From: Secundilactobacillus yichangensis
Lineage (GTDB): Bacteria; Bacillota; Bacilli; Lactobacillales; Lactobacillaceae
Assembly (NCBI RefSeq): GCF_016861565.1
Contig: NZ_BOLK01000002.1
Coordinates: forward strand, 62,001-126,000
DNA: 64,000 nt
Direction: 5' to 3'
Shown: positions 27,630 through 35,374 of the stretch, one piece after another
How the letters are laid out: the number at the start of each line of letters is the position of its first letter
Position numbering within the stretch: the stretch's first letter is position 1
The notes under the pieces: model-generated
Databases searched by the model: none
Seen by the model: the letters and a program-made list of their open reading frames with translations, nothing else
Told to the model about the DNA's origin: nothing
Position numbers and translations under genes: made by a program

Positions 27630-27953
27630 TTAGTATGAAGCATTAACAAGGTCTAACACCTTATCTAATACCTCTTGCGGGCAACGTTCAATAAACTCTA
27701 CTTTACGCGCCTGTGGGTCAATAGACCTTTCCTGCTCAGTCAAAACTTGCCCATAAGTTTGCAAACCTGCGGGAAGCATTACATGGAGTGGAAAGTCTGT
27801 GCCATGACTTGTGATTGCTACAACCTTCACCATTCGGGTAAACCGATTATAAGAATCACTTGAAACGACTAATGCTGGACGCTGGCCACGTTGTTCATGG
27901 CCTTCAGTGCCATCGAAGCTAACGGTGATAATATCACCTTGGCGTAATTGCAT
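27630..27953 (-). CDS. mazF: MazF/PemK-family type II toxin (mRNA interferase)
   Basis: 107 residues. RQGDIITVSFDGTEGHEQRGQRPALVVSS is the conserved MazF start, with catalytic-type Arg in QRPALV; later ITSHGTDFPLHV and DPQARKVEFIE match the core. Expected to cleave mRNA at short sites when not bound by MazE. GGAGG lies 8 nt before the ATG. Separated from mazE by 92 bp that contain a hairpin, unlike the usual overlap. Confidence 0.85.
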   Translation of the reverse strand: MQLRQGDIITVSFDGTEGHEQRGQRPALVVSSDSYNRFTRMVKVVAITSHGTDFPLHVMLPAGLQTYGQVLTEQERSIDPQARKVEFIERCPQEVLDKVLDLVNASY

Positions 27954-27980
27954 AGCAATTACCTCCTAGAAATTGAATTT

Positions 27981-28029
27981 ATGCTACCTCCAAGTGGAAC
28001 CATAAGGTTCTCCGGTCAAGAGATAGCAT
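27981..28029 (-). other. Nested hairpin between mazE and mazF
   Basis: Outer arms atgctacctc and gagatagcat (one wobble) enclose an inner stem gaacc / ggttc with a 4 nt loop. In the transcript the outer arm includes a GGAGGUAG stretch. There is no T tail, so it is more likely an RNA-processing or translational element than a terminator. Confidence 0.5.
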
Positions 28030-28045
28030 GGTGCCTAGAAGATAA

Positions 28046-28309
28046 TTACCATACCTCATGCCCTACAGGAGCGCCCCAGTTTACTTCATGTGAGCCTGGA
28101 TGTTCCTTAAAATATTTTTCAGTGTCAAAGCCTTCAAAAAGTTTATCCATTTTTGACTCATTTGAGATTTTCTTTATAATGAGCCGATCGCCATCTACAT
28201 CAACATCGATGCTTTGGTTAACCGGTTGATGAATCCCAATCTGTGCCAATAATTTTTTTGAAATCATAACACCTTGCGAGTTACCCCACTTTTTGATTGT
28301 AGTTTTCAT
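28046..28309 (-). CDS. mazE: MazE-type antitoxin (AbrB/SpoVT swapped-hairpin)
   Basis: 87 residues. KKWGNSQGVMISKKLLAQIGI is the DNA-binding swapped hairpin; the C-terminal part (FEGFDTEKYFKEHPGSHEVNWGAPVGHEVW) is the MazF-binding tail. An in-frame ATG at 28348 has a much better site (AAGGAGG, 6 nt away) and would add 13 residues, so the true start is open. A likely -10 (TATACT) lies near 28400. Probably autoregulates the pair. Confidence 0.85.
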   Translation of the reverse strand: MKTTIKKWGNSQGVMISKKLLAQIGIHQPVNQSIDVDVDGDRLIIKKISNESKMDKLFEGFDTEKYFKEHPGSHEVNWGAPVGHEVW

Positions 28310-28572
28310 ATATCCGGTTCACCTACCTTCCTTTCACCCATTAGCATACTTATACCTCCTTGATTACACACAGTATTATTTCTAATACCACACTAAGAGT
28401 ATAGCATATGTTTAAACATGTTACAACGTATCATCTAATCTTTATCACCAGCTACATCAAATGGTAGGTAGACAATTTTTCTCTCTCAATAATTCTATCT
28501 TGTTCCAATTAAACAACAACCATATATTGTGTACAATTTGATATATTCACTTTAAATGTCACTTTCGCACAC

Positions 28573-28610
28573 AAAAAAAGCCGCCCACCCATTAACGGTA
28601 GACGGCTTTA
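28573..28610 (-). terminator. Terminator of the prophage late operon
   Basis: Stem aaagccg / cggcttt extended with G-U pairs, followed by seven Ts on the minus strand; directly after the endolysin gene. Confidence 0.85.
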
Positions 28611-28638
28611 TTATCGAGATTACTTATTTTGTTTTGTG

Positions 28639-29715
28639 TTACTTTACATATGAATTGATTAACTTGTTACCACTGATGTACGTACCATCAGCTAGTTGCA
28701 ATCGTGTGACGCTTCCAACTTTGACCACTTTGGCAACATCAAACAATGTTCCAGCGTGTAAACTGGCAACTAGATACTTATGGTCGAACTTCTTAGACTT
28801 GTATTTGTTTGTGCCACGTACTGATTTGACCCGCTTGACATGGTTCTTAGCCGTCGTGTAGTACAAGTTGTTGACGTAAGCTGTGTTAGCTGTGATATAA
28901 AGCCCGTTAGTCAGCTGGAAAACAGCATGCTTAGAAGTCTTGGCCTTTACCAGTGACTTGACGTGCAATTTAGTCTTGGCTGAGTAGTGTTTGACCACAC
29001 CTTTGCCATGACCAACTTCAGCTGCTGTCTTGTAAGCTGCCACGGTATAACGTGGATAGATCCAAACTGGGTTCCAGTCGAAATACTCGTGTAGATTCTT
29101 CGGCTTGCTACTCGTGGCTCCCTTAGTATAGAAGTCCGAGTAAGCTACCGACACATCAAAGCGTGATGAACTGCCAGCGAAGTGAGCGCCAGACGTCCAT
29201 TGCCAGGCGTTATATGAGGCGTATAGCTTCATACCTGACGGATTGTATGGATAATTGGCAATCCAGCCTGCCCGACCAGCGTTGTTGATGGACACTGAAT
29301 TAGTCCAGCTCCCCATGGTATATAGGTCGTAGCGGTAACCGGCAGCCTTAACAATCTTGGCGAATGCCTTAGTCGTAGCACCATTTTGTGACCAGCCTCG
29401 ATTGTAACTTTCGAAGTCGCAGACCAGCACGGCACCCTTAGGTACACCAGCGAACTTAGCACATTTAACTGCAAAGTAAGCTTCTGCTCTGGCACCAGAT
29501 ACCGTTGTAAAGCGGGCAAAGTGATAACCGTGGATCTTTAAACCAACTGACTTAGCACGAGCCAAGTTAGTTTTTGCTGTTGAATCGTAGTAGTACGTTC
29601 CCTCACTAACCTTGCTGATGATAGCTCTGACACCCTTAGACTTCATAGCTCTAAAGGTGGTTGTGCTGATATAGCCGTTGTTATTGGATATATCGACAAT
29701 GTCATATCTAGGCAT
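28639..29715 (-). CDS. Phage endolysin, GH25 muramidase
   Basis: 358 residues from the ATG after GGGTGGTGACAAGG. GH25 catalytic domain at about 1-215: YDIVDISNNNG, ISKVSEGTYY and VLVCDFESYN. The C-terminal 130 residues are basic with SLAP/DUF5776-like wall-binding repeats (LTNGLYITANTAYV, LADGTYISGNKLI). No signal peptide, so it depends on the holin for release. Overlaps the holin gene by 8 nt. Homologous in its catalytic domain to the chromosomal enzyme at 10.7 kb. Confidence 0.92.
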   Translation of the reverse strand: MPRYDIVDISNNNGYISTTTFRAMKSKGVRAIISKVSEGTYYYDSTAKTNLARAKSVGLKIHGYHFARFTTVSGARAEAYFAVKCAKFAGVPKGAVLVCDFESYNRGWSQNGATTKAFAKIVKAAGYRYDLYTMGSWTNSVSINNAGRAGWIANYPYNPSGMKLYASYNAWQWTSGAHFAGSSSRFDVSVAYSDFYTKGATSSKPKNLHEYFDWNPVWIYPRYTVAAYKTAAEVGHGKGVVKHYSAKTKLHVKSLVKAKTSKHAVFQLTNGLYITANTAYVNNLYYTTAKNHVKRVKSVRGTNKYKSKKFDHKYLVASLHAGTLFDVAKVVKVGSVTRLQLADGTYISGNKLINSYVK

Positions 29716-30292
29716 CCTTGTCACCACCCTGTGCTTGTTCCTTTTCGTCCAGAATCTTTTGAGCAGAGGCAATAGCGTTGCGTAGCTTGGTCAGACTGTC
29801 TTGTTCAGGGTCTGCAGAAGCTTCAACTTTAACTGGCTCTGCAACTGCCTCTTTGAACTCTACGTTAGGTTCAGACACAGTTTCAACAGCTTTTTGTGAT
29901 TCTTTGTCAGCAGCAGATAGACCGTCATTAAACTCCGATTGCTTAGTTTGAGCCTTAGTATCAAGGGATGTAAAGTATTGATAGGCTTTTTCAATCGCCA
30001 TATCAATCTCTTTAGCATCCACTGACTTGATACCTTTTGTTGCAAGCTGTTCCGAAATGGTTTGCAGTGCTTGGTCATGCTTAACACCAGATGGTAAGTC
30101 ATATTGAGTGGCTAGCTTGGCGACGGTGCCTTCTGCCAGCTTATCCAACACGTCATAGATGTTGGAAACCTTTTTAGTTTTAGCAGACTTATGACCTTGA
30201 TTGATCAGTGGAATAACCACAGCAGTTAAGATAGCCATCAGAATGGTTTGCAAGGCACCACTATCACTTAATACTTGAAGTGCATTTTGCAT
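29708..30292 (-). CDS. Phage holin, LLH family
   Basis: 194 residues from ATG 30292, 7 nt after AGGGGG. One N-terminal membrane segment (LQTILMAILTAVVIPLI) and a long soluble tail, as in the LL-H type holins; the tail is acidic and Ala/Glu-rich at the end. Controls timing of lysis. Adjacent endolysin supports the call. Confidence 0.8.
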   Translation of the reverse strand: MQNALQVLSDSGALQTILMAILTAVVIPLINQGHKSAKTKKVSNIYDVLDKLAEGTVAKLATQYDLPSGVKHDQALQTISEQLATKGIKSVDAKEIDMAIEKAYQYFTSLDTKAQTKQSEFNDGLSAADKESQKAVETVSEPNVEFKEAVAEPVKVEASADPEQDSLTKLRNAIASAQKILDEKEQAQGGDKDA

Positions 30293-30303
30293 GCTCACAC
30301 CCC

Positions 30304-30591
30304 CTATTCAGCGTCTTTGACAGCACTGTTGATGTCTGATACCACTTTGTCAGTGTCTTCGGTATCGTCTGACTTAACCACTACTGGTGCTGCAGGAGCA
30401 TCACTTGATACGGGTGCTGGTTCGTCAGTAGTAGCCGTTTCATTGGCACCAGCAATGTCAATATCATTAAAGAAATCGAGTTCGGCTTGCACGCCAGCTC
30501 TTAACTTGGCAGGTACATCATCAATTGACGCCTTGCCATTTAAGATCAGCGCTGAAAATAGCACATTTGTTGGGTTGTTTAATTTAGCCAT
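30304..30591 (-). CDS. Small phage protein, CD1375-like, long variant
   Basis: 95 residues from the ATG after AAGGAG. The N-terminal 40 residues (LFSALILNGKASIDDVPAKL) match the two short genes at 31282 and 31473; an acidic, Ala/Thr/Asp-rich tail follows. Function unknown; such proteins usually lie between tail-fibre and lysis genes. Confidence 0.65.
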   Translation of the reverse strand: MAKLNNPTNVLFSALILNGKASIDDVPAKLRAGVQAELDFFNDIDIAGANETATTDEPAPVSSDAPAAPVVVKSDDTEDTDKVVSDINSAVKDAE

Positions 30592-30850
30592 GTTTTCCAT
30601 TCTCCTTATTTGTTTTAGCTTTTTCATTTTGCAAAACCTGACGCAGTTCAGCCAGTTCGTCCTCGGCTTCCGTGCGTCGCTTGCGTTCTTCCTCGGCAAC
30701 GTTTTTCCAGTAATTAATCTCTTGAAAACGCTCCTCACGGTCTGACTTGCGCTTGCCAAGTAGATAAGTAAGGTAGGCTGCTAGCGTTGCTGGGATGATG
30801 GCAATAATAGGGTTGAGTTGAAGCAAGATGTGTCCCCATTCGGGTACCAT
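30584..30850 (-). CDS. Small membrane protein with coiled coil (XhlA-like position)
   Basis: 88 residues. One membrane helix (PIIAIIPATLAAYLTYLL) then a strongly charged coiled coil (REERFQEINYWKNVAEEERKRR). Overlaps both neighbours by a few bases, so it is translationally coupled. May help holin function; family not certain. Confidence 0.6.
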   Translation of the reverse strand: MVPEWGHILLQLNPIIAIIPATLAAYLTYLLGKRKSDREERFQEINYWKNVAEEERKRRTEAEDELAELRQVLQNEKAKTNKENGKHG

Positions 30851-31230
30851 CACTGGCTGTCACTCCGTCTTGCCAGAATCATGATGACCGCGGTCAGCGC
30901 AGCGTTACTGATCCATGGCATGTCGATTCCCAGCACAATCCAGTGCATGAATTGATACAGTGTTAGTACACACATCAAGAAAGATGAAGCAATCAGCACA
31001 GCGTGGTCTAGCCGTACTGACCGTTCTTCATCAACCACCCAGAACAGCATGACCGCACCGACGAGCACGAACAGAGCGCCAACGATGTCATCGTTAGCTA
31101 TTCCATCAATGACAGGTGGCCACTGGAAATACTGATCATGGTCAATGAGGTGCACACCGATTCCCAGCTCCACTAAGCCAATCACCGTGTGAAACGGATT
31201 GTTCTTCATACAAGAAAAAATTCGATACAT
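30850..31230 (-). CDS. Phage membrane protein, four helices
   Basis: 126 residues with four hydrophobic segments (for example VGALFVLVGAVMLFWVV and AVLIASSFLMCVLTLY). Sits in the lysis region and may be a second holin or a lysis-associated membrane protein. Not assigned to a family. Confidence 0.6.
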   Translation of the reverse strand: MYRIFSCMKNNPFHTVIGLVELGIGVHLIDHDQYFQWPPVIDGIANDDIVGALFVLVGAVMLFWVVDEERSVRLDHAVLIASSFLMCVLTLYQFMHWIVLGIDMPWISNAALTAVIMILARRSDSQ

Positions 31231-31281
31231 CGTCTACTCACCATCCTTCCTATATCAGAAGCCCAATTAGAAAGGCACCAA

Positions 31282-31455
31282 TTAAGCAGCCGGCGTAGTA
31301 GAGGCAGTGGTAGAATCGGCGCTGTCGTCGTTTTTTAGGATACCGGCAACATCATCACGCAAAACTTCGGGGACTTCGTCAAGTGTCCGACCGCCGTCAA
31401 GCACGTTAGCAGCATACAGCATGGTTAAAGCAGAAAACTTTTTATTTAAAGTCAT
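31282..31455 (-). CDS. Small phage protein, CD1375-like
   Basis: 57 residues. LTMLYAANVLDGGRTLDEVP followed by VLRDDVAGIL is the small CD1375-like pattern (hydrophobic start, then VP..LR). The tail is Ser/Thr/Asp-rich. Paralogue of its two neighbours. Function unknown. Confidence 0.65.
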   Translation of the reverse strand: MTLNKKFSALTMLYAANVLDGGRTLDEVPEVLRDDVAGILKNDDSADSTTASTTPAA

Positions 31456-31472
31456 AATAATTTACCTCTTTC

Positions 31473-31586
31473 TTATTTTTGATCTAGGATTTTTTGGACT
31501 TCGGGACGAATAACAGCCGGTACCTGTTCAATCTTACGGTCACCGGCTTTGACTGAGTTAGCATACAATGTGGCTAGTGCGTTCAC
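31473..31586 (-). CDS. Small phage protein, CD1375-like, minimal copy
   Basis: 37 residues from GTG, 7 nt after GGAGGTGA. LATLYANSVKAGDRKIEQVP then VIRPEVQKIL: the same pattern as the neighbour without any tail. Overlaps the upstream stop (GTGA). Confidence 0.6.
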   Translation of the reverse strand: MNALATLYANSVKAGDRKIEQVPAVIRPEVQKILDQK

Positions 31587-32035
31587 TTAGCATCACCTCC
31601 TGCAGGAGCAGTTGTACTGTCAGTAGCAGGTTTAGCAGTCGTCGCCGTATTGTCAGCCGGTGCAGTGGACAGTAACTGGTCAGACAGTTCCAGAATGGCT
31701 TCGTTGGTAAGGTCACTGTCTTGCTGATAAGTGGTCTGCAGAGTCGTGATAGTTTTGTTGGCTTTAGTCAGCGAGTCGTTTAAGTTCTTGATGGTATCAA
31801 GCGCTGTTGCCAGCTGATTATTGACATCTTCAATAGTTGCGGCATCAGCACCACCACGGATAACGGTACCGTCATCGTTTATTTGATAGTGCATGAAGTT
31901 CTGCTTAAAGTCGTTGTCGTTAGCTGTAGCGATCGTGACTTGCAACCACTGCTTTGGATCGTCGCTGTCAGCTAACTTGGTTGCTAGTTTGGTGCCGAAT
32001 TTATCGGCATCACGTTGTACATAGAATTGACTCAT
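31583..32035 (-). CDS. Phage tail-associated coiled-coil protein
   Basis: 150 residues. The N-terminal half is mixed (QFYVQRDADKFGTKLATKL); the second half is a predicted coiled coil (NQLATALDTIKNLNDSLTKA) with a Thr/Ala/Pro tail. Placed after the fibre genes; exact role unknown. Confidence 0.6.
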   Translation of the reverse strand: MSQFYVQRDADKFGTKLATKLADSDDPKQWLQVTIATANDNDFKQNFMHYQINDDGTVIRGGADAATIEDVNNQLATALDTIKNLNDSLTKANKTITTLQTTYQQDSDLTNEAILELSDQLLSTAPADNTATTAKPATDSTTAPAGGDAK

Positions 32036-32061
32036 TATGTTACCTCCTTAAATTTGAGTAT

Positions 32062-32092
32062 TAAAAAGGCACTCAAACGGTTTGTCGAGTGC
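32062..32092 (-). terminator. Terminator between fibre and lysis modules
   Basis: gcactc / gagtgc stem with a 12 nt loop, followed on the minus strand by CTTTTTAAT. It touches the stop codon of the fibre gene, and the operon continues beyond it, so partial read-through is expected. Confidence 0.6.
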
Positions 32093-32691
32093 TAATAAGC
32101 AGTTATTGAATCAATCATCACAAGGCCAACGGTCAAAAGGCTAGAACCATCGAAGTATTGATAAATCACTGTGGAATTATCAAGCCGCTGCGATGAATCG
32201 AAATTTCCCTGCGTATAAAACTTCAGGTGTGTGTCATCTACCGCCTGAACATAAATGGTTTGTGATTCGCCAGAGGCTATTTTTATTGTCGCTCTGGACT
32301 TGATCTGAGCGACTGTAAGTTTGACAGACTGAACTGAACCATAGTCGCTAGATGCGGCTAGAGAAAACGAAGAACTGCTGTTGCTATATAGCTTCCCTAC
32401 TAATACAGATTTTGAGACATTAACTGAAACACCATTCTTAAAGTTTTTTAGTGGGTGGTTAAGTGATATAGTCTGCCCAATTGATAGCCTGCCTTCTGCC
32501 GGCACGTTAACATTTTCTCCATCTTTTAAATCAGAAAGACTGTTAACGAATGCCTTCGGTCCTGTCCATACTGGCGTACCCACTGAAAGCATTGAACTAT
32601 AAATTTTCTTCCCTTTGTACCATAGGCTACCGATTTTTTGCCCCTTATACATTAGGTTGGTCAGTTTATGTCCATTCATAAAAATCGCCAT
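32092..32691 (-). CDS. Tail-fibre accessory or receptor-binding protein, copy A
   Basis: 199 residues. N-terminal anchor-like segment LTNLMYKGQKIGSLWYKGKK, then a beta-rich body and the end MIDSITAY. The anchor is shared with the gene at 32811 and the bodies differ, as in exchangeable receptor-binding parts. GGGGGG precedes the ATG. Confidence 0.6.
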   Translation of the reverse strand: MAIFMNGHKLTNLMYKGQKIGSLWYKGKKIYSSMLSVGTPVWTGPKAFVNSLSDLKDGENVNVPAEGRLSIGQTISLNHPLKNFKNGVSVNVSKSVLVGKLYSNSSSSFSLAASSDYGSVQSVKLTVAQIKSRATIKIASGESQTIYVQAVDDTHLKFYTQGNFDSSQRLDNSTVIYQYFDGSSLLTVGLVMIDSITAY

Positions 32692-32692
32692 A

Positions 32693-32800
32693 TTAACAGC
32701 CCCCCATCTGTGTGATGAGAGGCTGTTCAAGCTCGAAGCGGTTTAGGCGAGGGCTACGTGCCCCCCCCATTGTAAATGCCGTCATATCAACGTTTGACAT
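32693..32800 (-). CDS. 35-residue peptide between fibre genes, contains a G8 tract
   Basis: AGGAGG lies 7 nt before the ATG. The product is SNVDMTAFTMGGARSPRLNR followed by an acidic stretch and MGGC. Eight Gs (Cs on the plus strand, 32761-32768) fall in codons 11-14. The stop is one base from the next fibre gene's ATG, so translation of that gene is likely coupled to this one. Confidence 0.6.
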   Translation of the reverse strand: MSNVDMTAFTMGGARSPRLNRFELEQPLITQMGGC

Positions 32801-32810
32801 AGTATACCTC

Positions 32811-33371
32811 CTAATAAGCGACTACTTTTGAAATGATCAACCATTGGTTTGTACTAATTTGTAAGTTTCCCAAATTCGTTGAATTTAAAAATTTTTGACC
32901 ATCATTGATTGCCTGAAATTGTAGTATTGTATCATTTATCATCTTGACATTAACTTGCCATCTGCCAACATCAGTTGACTGGAAAGGCAACCACTTTGCA
33001 CTCAGTAAATCAACCTTAGAAAATTTAACCGAAGGCTTATAGCCATCTGGCGCTTTCCAATTGGTTTCATATCTGCTTCCATCACTGATCACAGCACTTG
33101 AACTGACATTAATGGTTAACCCATTTTCTAATTTAGAAATAGGCTTTGCTAATGTTAAGGTGCTGTCAGCTTTGATGAATGAAGCCGTTTTAAAGTTGGT
33201 TTCCACACCATGTTCTATGCTAGAAATGAAAGCCTTGTTTTCAGACCAAAGAACAATTCCAGGTGATACGTGGTAGCCATAAATTTTCTGGCCTTTTAAA
33301 TAAATTGAACCAACTGTCTGACCTTTGTATGCCAAGTTATTAAGCTTATTGCCTTTATACATGATTGCCAT
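32811..33371 (-). CDS. Tail-fibre accessory or receptor-binding protein, copy B
   Basis: 186 residues. Starts MAIMYKGNKLNNLAYKGQ, the anchor shared with copy A; body beta-rich, end LIISKVVAY. AGGTGA precedes the ATG. Probably attached to the fibre encoded just upstream. Confidence 0.6.
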   Translation of the reverse strand: MAIMYKGNKLNNLAYKGQTVGSIYLKGQKIYGYHVSPGIVLWSENKAFISSIEHGVETNFKTASFIKADSTLTLAKPISKLENGLTINVSSSAVISDGSRYETNWKAPDGYKPSVKFSKVDLLSAKWLPFQSTDVGRWQVNVKMINDTILQFQAINDGQKFLNSTNLGNLQISTNQWLIISKVVAY

Positions 33372-33381
33372 AGTTTATCAC

Positions 33382-34755
33382 CTAGCTTTCAATAGTGTAA
33401 TGAAGCAAACCATCACTGGACTTTGTTTTTGCGGTTGCTTCATCAGGATCCGCTGCACCGGCTAAAGTAACTACAGGCTGAGTATTAACAATCAACTGAC
33501 CATCATTAAACTTAACCGTGTGATTAGTGACTTGTGATGTTGATGGATTAATTCCAACATAATTTGCAAGTTTAGTATTAGTATCGTTATCAGCTTGCGT
33601 GATAGCGGCCTGCTTAGCAGCATTGACATCATTTGAGGTTGCCAAAGCAAACCAGGCTGTATATTTTGTATCACTGCTCCACCCGCGAACACTCATAGCC
33701 CCAGTATTGGAATTAATGGCGAGTTGTGAACCGTTACTGCTATCACCTCGTAGAACCAAGATATTAGTCCAAGTAGTCCCATTACCTGGTAAGTTAGTAA
33801 CACCTGTTACGCCTTCGATAAAGTAGTTTCCAGTCGTTTGCAGAGAATCAATATTTGTCCCAGCTGCGATAACAGTGGGGATCGCATTAAACGGCTGAAT
33901 CTTTTTACCACTTAATTGCTCAGTACCATCGCCGTTATCAGTAACCTTTTTAGCTAACTTCGCGTCTACATCAGTAGTTGTATCAAGCAGCTTCAGCGTC
34001 TGGTTAAGTAACTCCGTCTTGGTGTACGCAGCAAGTGAACTATTGACGTCAGCATGAGTGGCATAATCACCCTTCGGCTGTAGCCCGGTCAGGTCAGGAT
34101 TAGGCACCTCATCCTTGGTAATGTACGCGTTGCCCTTGCCGTCTACCGCGCCAGCCGAAAAAGTCTGTTGCTCACTAAAAGTATTTGGCTTATCAGTGAA
34201 TGCAATATCTTTCGGGATGTTGTCAGCAATCAACTTTGGCAAATCAACTGTTTTGGTGTATGCTGCTAGGTTTGCTTGAAAGGCTGCCTGAGACACAACG
34301 TCCGCGTCTGAAAACTCCGCCGTGACCTGAGAAGTATTGCCAACGACAATCTTAATATTATGCGTGTTGACATCATGTTCAGGAGATGGCGTCATAGCTT
34401 GTGACTCCTGTAAGCATTCAACAGCATACAGAATCTCTTTGTTATTGCCATCTGTAGCAAACAAGCCAACAGTTGCAAGCTCATAGGAAGCCTTTAATTC
34501 CTGCTGGTTAAAGTCAATTTGAACTGTTTCAGTAGTAGTTCCCTGATTAAAATTCCCCATATATTGACCAGTCTGCTCGACAGAATCAATATCCGTCATT
34601 GCCCGAATATCATCTAAACTGTCATTCCAGTGCGGGGCGCTCGAAGCAACTGCCCGAAATGCCGTGATGGTATTTGATTTTGCAGCCAGCTGATCAATCA
34701 GCTGAACCCCGGCATCGGTAATCGTGGTAAATTTTGCTGGCTTTTCATCAGCCAT
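33382..34755 (-). CDS. Phage tail fibre protein
   Basis: 457 residues from the ATG 9 nt after AAGGAG. The N-terminus (FTTITDAGVQLIDQLAA) is that of tail-collar/fibre proteins. Thr/Ala-rich repeated segments (NLAAYTKTVDLPK, SLAAYTKTELLNQ) and a beta-rich C-terminus follow. Overlaps the DUF2313 gene by 8 nt. Host recognition is the expected role. Confidence 0.75.
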   Translation of the reverse strand: MADEKPAKFTTITDAGVQLIDQLAAKSNTITAFRAVASSAPHWNDSLDDIRAMTDIDSVEQTGQYMGNFNQGTTTETVQIDFNQQELKASYELATVGLFATDGNNKEILYAVECLQESQAMTPSPEHDVNTHNIKIVVGNTSQVTAEFSDADVVSQAAFQANLAAYTKTVDLPKLIADNIPKDIAFTDKPNTFSEQQTFSAGAVDGKGNAYITKDEVPNPDLTGLQPKGDYATHADVNSSLAAYTKTELLNQTLKLLDTTTDVDAKLAKKVTDNGDGTEQLSGKKIQPFNAIPTVIAAGTNIDSLQTTGNYFIEGVTGVTNLPGNGTTWTNILVLRGDSSNGSQLAINSNTGAMSVRGWSSDTKYTAWFALATSNDVNAAKQAAITQADNDTNTKLANYVGINPSTSQVTNHTVKFNDGQLIVNTQPVVTLAGAADPDEATAKTKSSDGLLHYTIES

Positions 34756-35374
34756 CAGCTTCAACTCCTTCCAAGTTAGAGGTAATTAATGTCGGATTAT
34801 TTTTACGCCAGATTTGAGTAGCAGCGCCGGCATAGAGTTGAGCTACTGTAATAGTTGAAAACTGTACTTCAACGATTCGTACTTCTGGTGTGGTAGCTGC
34901 CTCTAGTGAAGCAACCAACAAATCTCGCTTACGCTTCTCATTGTATTTATCAGGAATATTGATAATCTTTAGTGCTTTAGGCTCACCGTTTAGTAGTGCA
35001 CGGTCAACGACTAAGCTGAATTCACTAGGGTCGGCCTGCAGCGCATATGAAATTAAGCGAATCAAGTCATTCTCGGTAGTGCCAATCCGATGGCGCATTC
35101 GAGCAAGCCGGATTTCCATCCGTAGGTAATCATCATCACTATCGATTCGATGTACACCCCAGTCGGCAGCATACATATCAAGTGTCCCTGAATCAGCTTT
35201 GTCTAATTCATAAGCATCTTTGATCTTCATCAAAACATCGGCAATCGTTTCAAAGCGCTTAGCGATAACATCTAGTAATGCCTGATTGATAGAGGCATCT
35301 TCCTGATTAAAGTAAGCCGGAAGCCCACTGCGAATCCGGTCGGCAATCTCATCAATGTTAAAATCATCCAGCAT
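34748..35374 (-). CDS. Baseplate protein, DUF2313/YmfQ (XkdU-like)
   Basis: 208 residues. LDKADSGTLDMYAADWGVHR and the Arg-rich helix RMEIRLARMRHRIGTTENDL are characteristic. It lies between the gpJ-like protein and the fibre, as in PBSX, and connects fibres to the wedge. Confidence 0.82.
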   Translation of the reverse strand: MLDDFNIDEIADRIRSGLPAYFNQEDASINQALLDVIAKRFETIADVLMKIKDAYELDKADSGTLDMYAADWGVHRIDSDDDYLRMEIRLARMRHRIGTTENDLIRLISYALQADPSEFSLVVDRALLNGEPKALKIINIPDKYNEKRKRDLLVASLEAATTPEVRIVEVQFSTITVAQLYAGAATQIWRKNNPTLITSNLEGVEADG

